Of a stretch of DNA of 64,000 nucleotides, positions 23,968-32,188 are shown one piece after another (position 1 is the stretch's first letter; each line of letters starts with the position of its first letter). The notes under the pieces were generated by a model. The model searched no databases. It was not told where the DNA came from and worked only from the letters and a program-made list of their open reading frames with translations. This DNA is from Bacillota bacterium (lineage in GTDB: Bacteria; Bacillota; Clostridia; DSM-8532): positions 558,001 through 622,000 of the forward strand of contig JAEZTB010000042.1 in assembly GCA_023443745.1 (NCBI GenBank). The letters are read 5' to 3'. The translations under genes were made by a program, and so were the position numbers.

Positions 23968-25212
23968 TCAGCCCTTTCTGAAATAGTCTGCAACCTTTTT
24001 AACCGCCAGGTAAATTCTTTCTACGTCCCCTTCGCTGTATTTATCGCTCCACACCCAACGTACGGTCCTGGAAATATATTTTTGAGCACCCGGCAGGTCG
24101 TTGGTATCATATATGATTTTCCTGTGCTGGTAGGGGCAATCAAAGGGACACCTTGTCTTGCCATACAGGTTCTTTCTTTCCTTCAGGCACAAATGACTGT
24201 CGGTAATTAAATAATAGGGGATATGGCTGCAGCCTTTAATACCTTCGGCGTCCAAGGCCTTACCCAGTGTGAAAATATCGGTATTGAACCTGTCCATATC
24301 GAATATTATGGGGAATATCCAATACAGGCACATAGAGCCTTCAGGTATTGTCAGGGGTATGATTCCGTCTATACCGCTCAGCTTTTTCATCAGAGAGCTG
24401 GCCAGCTCTATCCTTCTTTTATTCTGCTCGGGAAGAATATCCAGCTGAGCAAGGCCTACAGCCGCTTCCAACTGGCCATATCTGTAATTCAGCCCCAGGG
24501 TATCATATTTTCTTCCAAAGCCCTCTTCCACATAGCAGCCTCTCATAACAGCGAACTTGTAAGCCTTGTCGGCAAGCTCCTTGCTGTCTGTGGTAAGGAT
24601 TCCGCCATGTTCGGTACTGAGGTGCTTCTCGGCATCCATGGAAAAGCAACCGATGGTTCCCATGGTGCCCGCCATTCTGCCTTTGTAGCTTCCAAGGGGC
24701 GTTTGACAGCAGTCCTCAATGACTGGGATTCCCGTTCTTTTGGAGAGCTCCATAATCGGATCCATGTCACATAGCAACCCGTGCCAGTGGACGATGACGA
24801 TAGCCTTGGTATACGGGCTTAAAACCTTTTCGATGGACTCAGCTGTAATGTTTCCGGTGTTGGGATCTATGTCGGCAAATACAGGCAATGCATTCTGAGA
24901 AAAAATACCCGCATAAGTACCGAAGTCTGAAATAGGCGTGGTCACCACTTCATCGCCCGCGCCTACATCGAGGGCTGCCAGGGCAGTATGTATGGCTGCC
25001 GCACAGTTGGCTACCGCCACGGCATGTTTAGACTGATGCATCTGAGCGAATTTCTTTTGAAATCTTTCCACTGTATCTGAATTGAAACCTGAATCAAGTA
25101 CTTCTGTAATATAATCTCTGGCCTTGGGGTCAATGCGTCTTGGCATTACCAATGGAAGTTGTTCATCATCACCTATGACCGGCTTTCCGCCATATAAAGC
25201 TAATGTTTCCAT
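23968..25212 (-). CDS. DegT/DnrJ/EryC1/StrS-family PLP aminotransferase
   Basis: 414 residues. Fold-type I sugar-aminotransferase family: TTPISDFGTYAG at 91-102, Asp167 in EDCCQ (binds the PLP pyridine nitrogen) and the Schiff-base Lys196 in MDAEKHLSTEHGGIL. Members normally aminate nucleotide-linked keto-sugars, but some dehydrate or act on free keto-sugars; here no nucleotide-sugar genes are near, and a catabolic or salvage role with the deacetylase and SIS genes is more likely. Cysteine-rich C-terminal loop (RCPFDCPYQH). ATG with GGGAGG seven bases upstream and a near-consensus promoter ahead, so it begins its own transcription unit. Confidence 0.9.
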   Translation of the reverse strand: METLALYGGKPVIGDDEQLPLVMPRRIDPKARDYITEVLDSGFNSDTVERFQKKFAQMHQSKHAVAVANCAAAIHTALAALDVGAGDEVVTTPISDFGTYAGIFSQNALPVFADIDPNTGNITAESIEKVLSPYTKAIVIVHWHGLLCDMDPIMELSKRTGIPVIEDCCQTPLGSYKGRMAGTMGTIGCFSMDAEKHLSTEHGGILTTDSKELADKAYKFAVMRGCYVEEGFGRKYDTLGLNYRYGQLEAAVGLAQLDILPEQNKRRIELASSLMKKLSGIDGIIPLTIPEGSMCLYWIFPIIFDMDRFNTDIFTLGKALDAEGIKGCSHIPYYLITDSHLCLKERKNLYGKTRCPFDCPYQHRKIIYDTNDLPGAQKYISRTVRWVWSDKYSEGDVERIYLAVKKVADYFRKG

Positions 25213-25286
25213 GGAAGTTCCTCCCTTATTGAAAAAAGTAGTTCTTTAATACAGTGCAGTTGTAGGATGTTCAACAATATACCTCT

Positions 25287-25315
25287 AGTATAAATTCTCA
25301 ATGTTATATTGTCAA
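25287..25315 (-). promoter_or_regulatory. Near-consensus sigma-A promoter for the DegT unit
   Basis: On the minus strand, TTGACA (25310-25315) and TATACT (25287-25292) with a 17-base spacer. It would give a leader of about 70 bases before the aminotransferase ATG at 25212. Its strength suggests that this unit is expressed independently of the upstream 18-kb operon. Confidence 0.8.
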
Positions 25316-25367
25316 TATCAATCAGCATAATGATAGGAATTTACAGCCGAAGCAATCTTTCAAATAA

Positions 25368-26459
25368 TTAATAGTGCTTCATCCAGCTATCATACATTTT
25401 CTGCCATACCTCCATATCATCAAAGGTACCCTCAGCATTGATCTGGCAGCCATCCGGCCCTGGGATGAAGGTCAACGCCAACCCCTGGGGTGTAAGCTTT
25501 TGACGCAAAAGCTCCATATCATCAAAATTCCAGCACGACAGCACCAGAGGTGTCTTTTGCTTCATCTCTTCATAAACGGCTAACTGCTCATCCATTGGCG
25601 GCCCGTTGGGGTCAACCGATACCTGAATGGTTGTCATACCATAATCTGCAACAATTTTGCCCAAATGAAGAGACGAGTTGTGCATGTGATAGACCGTGCA
25701 GGGGAGGCTATTGACAATGCTGCGTTCCACGGGTTCCAGGAACTCTTTGAATACCGATGGTGAGGTCATATAGCTGTTATCATCCTGCAAAGTAGTGCAG
25801 GGTTTTTCTGTATAGAGATACATTCTTCCGGAGTATCCACCCCTATACGGCTCCAAGGCATCAGTAAGCTTTTGAGATATCCTGCAAAAAACATTCCCGG
25901 CTTTATTGAGGGCCAGCTTCAGCTTTTCAGGCTCGTCATATATAGCATAAGCCAGATTTTCCGTGCCCATAAAGGCACTTAGAATATCAATAGGTCCGTG
26001 TAAAACCGGCACTGCGGCAAAGCAGCGCCCCCGTGCATAACGTATTGTTTCTTTGTGGCATTTTAAAAGCTTTTCCTCCCATGCCTCAGAAAGAGGCATA
26101 TCCAGGAAGTCATCCAGTGAATTTTGACTTGGGTGGGAAGCCCAGATCTGTCCATCGGACGCCATAATCTTGCAGCCGCAAATCCCTTCAAGCCACTGGT
26201 GCCCGCCCGAAGCCTGAATTGCTGCCGGCAGATCCCCCTTAAGCTGCATAAGTGAATTTATCACAACATCAGCTATATCTAAAATAGGCTCCGGCTCTAC
26301 ATGCTCAGCCTGCAATATTTGATCCGCTGCCGCTTTACCTACGATCTCCTCTGAAGGGTTTATCATGGGCTCCCACATACAGGAGAAAAGCGGCCGGTTA
26401 TTTCTTTTTGCGAGGAAATCGCAATACAACTCTTGATTGAACAATCCATGCTCCGACAT
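25368..26459 (-). CDS. URO-D/MtaA superfamily protein (possible methyltransferase)
   Basis: 363 residues, ATG with GGGAGAG upstream. The fold assignment rests on the overall pattern of uroporphyrinogen decarboxylase-like proteins, which includes corrinoid methyltransferases such as MtaA and CmuA: N-terminal RPLFSCMWEP, a middle section VPVLHGPIDILSAFMG, the barrel motif FKEFLEPVERSIVNSLPC and the turn YHMHNSSLHLG. In zinc-dependent methyltransferases of this superfamily the latter reads H-x-C-G-N; here it is H-M-H-N, so the zinc site, if present, is altered. Heme synthesis is unlikely, since no other heme gene is near. Last gene of the large catabolic operon; with an ASKHA activator and DUF1638 5 kb away, a demethylation role is conceivable but unproven. 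Confidence 0.78.
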   Translation of the reverse strand: MSEHGLFNQELYCDFLAKRNNRPLFSCMWEPMINPSEEIVGKAAADQILQAEHVEPEPILDIADVVINSLMQLKGDLPAAIQASGGHQWLEGICGCKIMASDGQIWASHPSQNSLDDFLDMPLSEAWEEKLLKCHKETIRYARGRCFAAVPVLHGPIDILSAFMGTENLAYAIYDEPEKLKLALNKAGNVFCRISQKLTDALEPYRGGYSGRMYLYTEKPCTTLQDDNSYMTSPSVFKEFLEPVERSIVNSLPCTVYHMHNSSLHLGKIVADYGMTTIQVSVDPNGPPMDEQLAVYEEMKQKTPLVLSCWNFDDMELLRQKLTPQGLALTFIPGPDGCQINAEGTFDDMEVWQKMYDSWMKHY

Positions 26460-26477
26460 AAAAGCTCTCTCCCGTTT

Positions 26478-27425
26478 TTACTTGTTGCCCCAGCCTGTCA
26501 AAGCAAAATCCACCTGACCCGGGTATAATGAGGTCGGACTCGGAGAATAGGGTTCCACGCCGGTTCTTGTCATAAAACCTGTCACCTGCTCAAAGCCCAG
26601 ATCCTTCTGATGCAGCTCATCCTCAGGAGCACGCATGCAGCCGAAATGATCCTTCAAGTCCTGCATGTCCTTATAGGTGACGCTGATGGTTGTTTCGTCA
26701 ATCCGTACGGCATTTTTGATTGTGGCCATGGCATCGGTCGCCCTTTGTGCAAAGGTGTACTGTACTTCAATCGTTACCGGCCCTTCCGTGATCACCGGCT
26801 TAATGCTGTCTTTAAGCTTCAGCGCCTTCAGGGCTTTTTCAGCCGATTCTTCGGCCACTGCAAGGGGATGCCTGGAGATGGCGCTATAAAAGCTCAAGCC
26901 TTTTTTGGTCTCGACAATTTCTAAGCCGGGGATGAGCTCTTTGGCTTCCTTGCATGCCCAGTGCTCTCCCGAGAAAAACACTACCGGTACATGGTGCAAG
27001 CCGGCAAACATGGCAATGATAGCCGTTTCACCGACTGGATTTCCGTTAATCCGCATCTCAACGATGCTCGAATAGGCCCTCGAGAGAGGCGGGGGCAAAA
27101 TGGTGTGACGCCAGTTGCCCTTGTCCACGCCGCCCGACATGGCATGCATCCCGGTGATCATGGCTACATCAAAACCCTCTTCCAAACCCGGTGTAAAAAA
27201 GTCATGGGTCGGCTCCGAATGGAAGAATCTCACTTGTTTTGGAAACTTATGATACTCCATGATGTGGAAGCAGTTTATCAATATCTCATCCACGCCATTT
27301 GCAAGGAGTTTTTCGCAAATAGCCACGAGCTCCATGGTACCGTACTCCATGGCATTGATATATCCCTCTCTGCGTGAGAAAACGCAGGCAACGCCCTCTA
27401 AATCCGATACGATATATACTTTCAT
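26478..27425 (-). CDS. M55-family D-aminopeptidase-like protein (DppA type), copy 1
   Basis: 315 residues. The metal-ligand set of DppA is complete: Asp8 and Glu10 (SDLEG), His54, His94 (GMHAMSG) and Glu133 (PVGETAI), with His107 (WRHTILP) matching the catalytic His. DppA-type enzymes form ring-shaped decamers and remove N-terminal D-amino acids from short peptides, typically D-Ala from cell-wall-derived peptides. No signal peptide. Placed between the SIS genes and the URO-D gene; GAGGG upstream of the ATG. About a third identical in pattern to copy 2 at 41129, and both are in the same operon, so two related substrates or a mixed ring are possible. Confidence 0.9.
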   Translation of the reverse strand: MKVYIVSDLEGVACVFSRREGYINAMEYGTMELVAICEKLLANGVDEILINCFHIMEYHKFPKQVRFFHSEPTHDFFTPGLEEGFDVAMITGMHAMSGGVDKGNWRHTILPPPLSRAYSSIVEMRINGNPVGETAIIAMFAGLHHVPVVFFSGEHWACKEAKELIPGLEIVETKKGLSFYSAISRHPLAVAEESAEKALKALKLKDSIKPVITEGPVTIEVQYTFAQRATDAMATIKNAVRIDETTISVTYKDMQDLKDHFGCMRAPEDELHQKDLGFEQVTGFMTRTGVEPYSPSPTSLYPGQVDFALTGWGNK

Positions 27426-27451
27426 TCTTCTGCCCTCTTTCTCTTGTTTTG

Positions 27452-28216
27452 TTACAGCAGGTGCTTGATAATGGGGCCGTATTTCTCCTCCAGCACTTTG
27501 TTGTGTGCATCGCCGCCCGGCATGTTGGCACTCATGAATACAGGCGGTACTATACCTCTCTTTACAAACTCCTTGACCGTTTCAGCCACTATGCAATTCA
27601 TGACAAAGCAGTTGCAGAAGGTGGAGGTGGAACCTACCTTGTCTCCAAAGCCATCCACCGTCATGATGGAATCGCCGATGGGCAGGTGATTGTTGATATA
27701 GATATCCGCCTCCTGGTAGAGGTTTTTATTGCTGGGATGGCGGGATTTTGCACCTTCAGGCACAATTCTGGCAAAGCTGTCCGATGTAACCGCTATTGTT
27801 TTGACCCCTCTTTTTCTACACTCAAGTACGGTATCGATGGTCATTGAGTTGATACCATAAGCGTTGATGATAACAATGACCTCTCCGCTTTCACGGCCTA
27901 CACGATACGCATCCAGAACACCAATGGCGTAACCCGGTGTACGCTCAATAATATTGGAACGCTTTGCTCCGTGGATGACGTTGGTACCGGGATCCAGTAT
28001 GGCATTCCAGAAAGCCAGGCCCCCTGCACGCCACAAAATTTCTTCCACACCTATGTTGGAGTGTCCGCCGGGGCCGATGACATGAACCATGCGGTCCTTC
28101 AGAGCAGCGTCGGCAATAACAACCGCCGCTTCTTTGATTTTGTCAGTTTCACCTTCTATTTGTCCGAAAATCTCATAAAGGCTCTCTTTGAAAAAACGAA
28201 TTTCCTTACTCATCAT
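27452..28216 (-). CDS. SIS-domain sugar isomerase-like protein (UPF0309 type), paralogue 3
   Basis: 254 residues. UPF0309 pattern VIGPGGHSNIGVEEILWRAGGL at about 39-60 (given here in part) and GEVIVIINAYGINSMTID for the second half of the SIS fold; C-terminal lid VFMSANMPGGDAHNK. Two tandem ATGs follow AAGGAG at 5 and 8 bases. It starts 10 bases after paralogue 4 ends, mirroring the paralogue 1/2 pair 6 kb away. The closest family template reads FGTGHSH with RAGGL, and this copy keeps the most of it, making it the best candidate for a true phosphosugar-converting enzyme. Confidence 0.85.
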   Translation of the reverse strand: MMSKEIRFFKESLYEIFGQIEGETDKIKEAAVVIADAALKDRMVHVIGPGGHSNIGVEEILWRAGGLAFWNAILDPGTNVIHGAKRSNIIERTPGYAIGVLDAYRVGRESGEVIVIINAYGINSMTIDTVLECRKRGVKTIAVTSDSFARIVPEGAKSRHPSNKNLYQEADIYINNHLPIGDSIMTVDGFGDKVGSTSTFCNCFVMNCIVAETVKEFVKRGIVPPVFMSANMPGGDAHNKVLEEKYGPIIKHLL

Positions 28217-28226
28217 TATTTCTCCT

Positions 28227-28955
28227 TCATCTTAAATTTTTGATTCTTTTACTGTATCGTTTAAACAATTTCTCATTGTACTCAAGCCCACCGGGACAGT
28301 CGTCATATTTCCAGACAGGCGGTTCAAATCCCCGTTTTATCATCTCTTCCGTTGATGCCACCACCAGCATGTTGGCGATGAGCAAATTGATGACAGAAGA
28401 TATGGAGCCCACCGTACCTGAAAGCCCCTCAACCTTTGTCATACTGTCCCCGAAGGGCATATAGTTGTTGATGAAAATATCTGCAAGCTGGTAGAGAGAT
28501 TCTCTTTTAGGCTCCAATGAGTCGCCGAAACGGGATGTGATGGCAATGGTTCTGATTCCCCTCTTCTTGCAGGCTTTAACGAGGGAAATGCTAAGAGGAT
28601 TAATACCCGCAGAATTAACGATGATTAAGACCTCATCGGTTTTGACATTGTTGGAGTCCAAAATGGCCTCAGCATAACAGGGCAATTGATCAAACACGCC
28701 GGAATGACCCGCGCCATGAATCAAATTGACGGAGGGTTCCAAAATAGCATTGGCCGCAGCAAGCCCGCCACCCCGCCACAGCATCTCCTCTGCAACCATG
28801 CTGCCATGTGCACCTGTTCCAATGACATGAAAAATATCATGCTTGATGATGGAGTCTGCTATAGCGGCAGCGGCTGCCTCAACCTTTGCTAATTCGTTTG
28901 CCAATACCTTCTCTTTAACCGATTGGACATCTGCCATATATTTCAGATAGGACAT
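28227..28955 (-). CDS. SIS-domain sugar isomerase-like protein (UPF0309 type), paralogue 4
   Basis: 242 residues, ATG with AGGAGGTGA upstream. SIS motif VIGTGAHGSMVAEEMLW then RGGGLAAANAILEPS; second strand-turn DEVLIIVNSAGINPLSISLVKACKKRG; lid PPVWKYDDCPGG. Relative to the family the serine after the key His is replaced by glycine (AHGS), so phosphate binding may differ from paralogue 3, which follows immediately. Located right after the LarA homologue (21-base gap), tying phosphosugar handling to 2-hydroxyacid chemistry in this operon. Confidence 0.84.
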   Translation of the reverse strand: MSYLKYMADVQSVKEKVLANELAKVEAAAAAIADSIIKHDIFHVIGTGAHGSMVAEEMLWRGGGLAAANAILEPSVNLIHGAGHSGVFDQLPCYAEAILDSNNVKTDEVLIIVNSAGINPLSISLVKACKKRGIRTIAITSRFGDSLEPKRESLYQLADIFINNYMPFGDSMTKVEGLSGTVGSISSVINLLIANMLVVASTEEMIKRGFEPPVWKYDDCPGGLEYNEKLFKRYSKRIKNLR

Positions 28956-28976
28956 TATTTCACCTCCTACAAATAG

Positions 28977-30245
28977 TTAATAAAGCACGGTTTCTCCGCC
29001 ATGGGAGATAATGAGCACTGAAGGGTTTTCATATTGTGCCATGGCGTCGGCGATAGCCTGTGAAAGGTTTTCTATTGCATAATACTCAACATTGGCACGC
29101 TTCATTTCTGATGGGGTTAGCCCGTCGCTGACTGTTACAAGCCTGTACTTCTGGCGGATTTTAGATACACAGGTGCCGATGCAAAGCGCCAACGGATCTC
29201 CGTCCACAGGTTTTCCATCCCTCATATTAAGCAGCAGCTCCTCTGATTTATCGTTGCCAATACAGTCTACATACTCCGGATGGGGACCTATCCCCTCCGG
29301 GCAGGGCGTAACCAAAATGATGGTGCCATTATCCGTTGCACCCCGAGCACCACAGAGATAGCCCTTGGTGGCCTGCCAGTAATCAAGATCTGCAGGGTAG
29401 GACGAGACCACAACAACCTCGCAGGGTTTTTCAAGCTTTGCACCGCATACTTCTTTTGCATAAGCGACTCCCGCCCGCTGCGCCTTCACGTAATGGCCCG
29501 CCACGGCCCGATAAAGCTTCTTATCAGGAGTCAAAACAGTATTAACAATAAAGTGAAGCCCGATGGTGTCCACCCATTGCTCCACCTCGAGGCGAATAAA
29601 ACAATCGTCCTTGCCAAAGAGATTTTCATTGGCCAGTCCCTGCTGTATATGGAATTGAGCAACAGTGACCTCGTCGGTCACACCGGGGTACAGAATTTTG
29701 CCTCCCCCTGACCATCCCATGGCCGGATGGGGTACAATATTGCCGACACCTATACGAATGTCGCTGTCCATTACCGAACGGCTGACGAAAATCTTTGCCC
29801 CTGTTTTTGAATAGCCCATGTCCATCAGCCCATCCGGGTCTTTAAACTCAGAGTTGAGCACACGGTAATTGCGGTATATTTCTTCCCCGACTTTTTTAAT
29901 CATCTCGGACTCAGTCATATAGCGATGGCTTCCCAGCGCCATTACAATATATATGTTTTCCCGGGTAACACCCGCATCCAATAATCTTTTCAAAAGGACG
30001 CCCAGAATTTCTTTAACGGGTGTAGGCCGGGTGATATCGTCGCAAATGATGCAAACCCTGTCTTGAGGCTTGACCATATGCTCGATTTTATCGATTCCGA
30101 CTGGGTTATCCAGGGCTCGTCTAATTTCCGAACAGGGGTCGTCAGGGCAGGTGATCTTTGGCATGGAAACCGAATAAACCTCACTGCCTGCCGGAACTTC
30201 AAAAGTAAGTGTTTGCTCCCCGTAAGGAATTTTATATGTATTCAT
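28977..30245 (-). CDS. LarA-family nickel-pincer-dependent racemase/epimerase (DUF2088)
   Basis: 422 residues, the usual LarA length. Every cofactor residue known from Lactobacillus LarA can be matched with an offset of one: His107 (GSHR), His173 (VPHPAMG), Lys183 (WSGGGKILYPG) and His199 (VAQFH), with exactly 16 residues between the Lys that holds the nickel-pincer nucleotide and the His that binds nickel. DDITRPTP at 69-76 is the N-terminal substrate/base motif. LarA-type enzymes racemise lactate or other 2-hydroxyacids by hydride transfer. The cofactor makers LarB, LarC and LarE are not in the window. GAGGAGG precedes the ATG. It lies between the lyase genes and the SIS genes, so a sugar-linked 2-hydroxyacid is a likely substrate. 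Confidence 0.9.
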   Translation of the reverse strand: MNTYKIPYGEQTLTFEVPAGSEVYSVSMPKITCPDDPCSEIRRALDNPVGIDKIEHMVKPQDRVCIICDDITRPTPVKEILGVLLKRLLDAGVTRENIYIVMALGSHRYMTESEMIKKVGEEIYRNYRVLNSEFKDPDGLMDMGYSKTGAKIFVSRSVMDSDIRIGVGNIVPHPAMGWSGGGKILYPGVTDEVTVAQFHIQQGLANENLFGKDDCFIRLEVEQWVDTIGLHFIVNTVLTPDKKLYRAVAGHYVKAQRAGVAYAKEVCGAKLEKPCEVVVVSSYPADLDYWQATKGYLCGARGATDNGTIILVTPCPEGIGPHPEYVDCIGNDKSEELLLNMRDGKPVDGDPLALCIGTCVSKIRQKYRLVTVSDGLTPSEMKRANVEYYAIENLSQAIADAMAQYENPSVLIISHGGETVLY

Positions 30246-30256
30246 TGATGCCTCCT

Positions 30257-32188
30257 CTAATTATAAACAGACTCAAAATCCAACCCGATATGATACGACT
30301 TATCATCAAAGGAAACTGACAGGCAATCCCCTTGCAAGCCTGCATAAAGCATGTGCTCTTCATTATCACAATAGGGGCGTAGAACAGTGATGAGCTGAGC
30401 CTTTTTGCCTTCTAATTTGAAGTCTCCCGTCAAATAATTTCCGGGCCCCGGATTAAACGCCCATTTGTCCACTGAAAGCTTATAGTCGCCATCATAAAGG
30501 AATAGGATATCGGATTGCACTTCTCTCGCATGAATGGCTGCTCTGTTTTTATCCTTCAAGCTAAAGGTGTATTTTGTATTGGCACGGAACTGAAAATTCT
30601 TTGCCTTGTCGGTGGGTAACAGAGTATCCACAATGACTATCAGACCGTCCCGTGTCATGGTACAGGACCTTGTATACCCGGATAGCAGGTCACCGTAGCT
30701 TCTGTCGGCCCGGCCGACGAGGGTTGCCATGTCATGGCTTTCCCTTGCCCCTGTTATCCTTCCAAAGGGTGCTTTGGGTTCTTCAAAATCAAACCACCAG
30801 GCGTCTTCGTCCTCCCACTTTTTCCGATTAGGACTATGGAACTTCATAATGGGACCCCAATCCTCACCATACCGGTTTTTGAGCTGATTCTGCCCGTTGA
30901 CCAGAAGGGCGGTGGCACACTTGGTCGTCCAGAGTCCCTCTTCATAAACGCATTTCCAGAGCTTCCGATACCCAATTTTTGCAGGTAAGGTAACATCCGA
31001 TAACAATTCCCTGCCAAAGGCCGTCAGCAGCAGACCATTTTGGTTGTTGCGGCAAAAGGCATCGGCAGAGCCGCTTTTTAGCCATAAATACACGCTCTCG
31101 GTATTGGTACCCCAGCCCAATCTTCCCCAGCCCACGCTGCGTGTGAACAAAGCCCCGCTCCGGTTAAACTCCTGAGCTTCAAAGGTCTCATCGTAGCATA
31201 TAAAGGCATATTCACTGAAGTCCAGATCAATGAGTCCCTGCAATACCGCATTTTTCGCAATAAATTGAATATCTTTCCGCTTGTAGGCCGCCGCCATCCA
31301 AAAGGTTGTGTGGCAGTAAGCGTATTTAGGCTGTACGACTTCTTCATTTGGAATATCACACCTGTGCTGCCACACAGCCCCGATAAAAAAGTCACAAGAA
31401 CGCTGCATACGGGGGTGGCAGGTCAAGTCCTCACCTGTTTCATCTTTAATCACTTCAAGGAGTGCAATCACATCCATTAAGGCATACAAAACGCAACCCC
31501 ATCCGTCAGGCCAGCCTCCATCCTCACCGATGGTCTCATCGATGAGCTTATCCCTGAATAACGAGACAAAGCGATTAAAATAGGGTTTCATCTCCGGATC
31601 CAATGCCATCAAAAACCATGCCGCACAGCCTGCACCCGACAGGTCTTTGGACTGGTGATCGTTGGGGCCTATGGGGTAATCATCCCCCATGCGGCGGTAC
31701 TTATTCTCAAAGCCCATGACCTCCGTCTTCATGCGGGCACGAATTTTATCAATTGTGTCTTTTGTAAGACTGTCACCAAGCCATGTCAGGCTGACACAAA
31801 GGGAACGGAGCATACGGGAGGAGCAATGGTCATATTCGCTGTTCTTTGGCCCCCAAAAGGGATTCTGCAAACAACTGCCAATGGCCTCTTCAAACTTTTG
31901 AAGGTATTTTTGCTCCCCGGTCATTTTATAGGCAAAGGCTAATTTCCGAAAGGCACGTTCATACAGCCACGAAGTGTCATCATACTCCTGGAGCACCTTC
32001 AGGTACTCCTCGGTATACTGCCCGTCAATTTTCTTTACATAGGAACCCTCTTGAATAGGCTGTGTCGGAAAGCCCTGCTCCACCATCTTATCAGCCTGCG
32101 ATACCGCCTCTTTGTAGAGCTTTTGGGTTACCGCGTCAAAGGGTACCTTTTTTTTGAGCACTTCAAAATCCGCTTGAAAAAGTTTCAT
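30257..32188 (-). CDS. Heparinase II/III-fold protein, putative cytoplasmic polysaccharide lyase, copy 1
   Basis: 643 residues. An alpha/alpha-toroid occupies about 50-400 (repeated helical hairpins such as RAFRKLAFAYKMTGEQKYLQ) and a beta-sandwich follows (DMATLVGRADRSYGDLLSGYTRSCTM region), the order seen in heparinase II/III-type lyases. A conserved-looking active-site loop IGPNDHQSKDLSGAGC near 190-206 resembles the Asn-His pair of that family; IGEDGGWPDGWGC is a second cleft motif. No signal peptide, so it would cleave imported uronate-containing oligosaccharides. Its ATG overlaps the stop of copy 2 by four bases, implying coupled translation. Exact substrate (heparinoid, chondroitin-like, alginate or other) cannot be told. 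Confidence 0.75.
   Translation of the reverse strand: MKLFQADFEVLKKKVPFDAVTQKLYKEAVSQADKMVEQGFPTQPIQEGSYVKKIDGQYTEEYLKVLQEYDDTSWLYERAFRKLAFAYKMTGEQKYLQKFEEAIGSCLQNPFWGPKNSEYDHCSSRMLRSLCVSLTWLGDSLTKDTIDKIRARMKTEVMGFENKYRRMGDDYPIGPNDHQSKDLSGAGCAAWFLMALDPEMKPYFNRFVSLFRDKLIDETIGEDGGWPDGWGCVLYALMDVIALLEVIKDETGEDLTCHPRMQRSCDFFIGAVWQHRCDIPNEEVVQPKYAYCHTTFWMAAAYKRKDIQFIAKNAVLQGLIDLDFSEYAFICYDETFEAQEFNRSGALFTRSVGWGRLGWGTNTESVYLWLKSGSADAFCRNNQNGLLLTAFGRELLSDVTLPAKIGYRKLWKCVYEEGLWTTKCATALLVNGQNQLKNRYGEDWGPIMKFHSPNRKKWEDEDAWWFDFEEPKAPFGRITGARESHDMATLVGRADRSYGDLLSGYTRSCTMTRDGLIVIVDTLLPTDKAKNFQFRANTKYTFSLKDKNRAAIHAREVQSDILFLYDGDYKLSVDKWAFNPGPGNYLTGDFKLEGKKAQLITVLRPYCDNEEHMLYAGLQGDCLSVSFDDKSYHIGLDFESVYN

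Noticed and set aside
27374..27847. 157-codon plus-strand frame across the M55/SIS junction.
   Set aside because: Antisense to two well-supported genes and spanning their boundary; no start signal.
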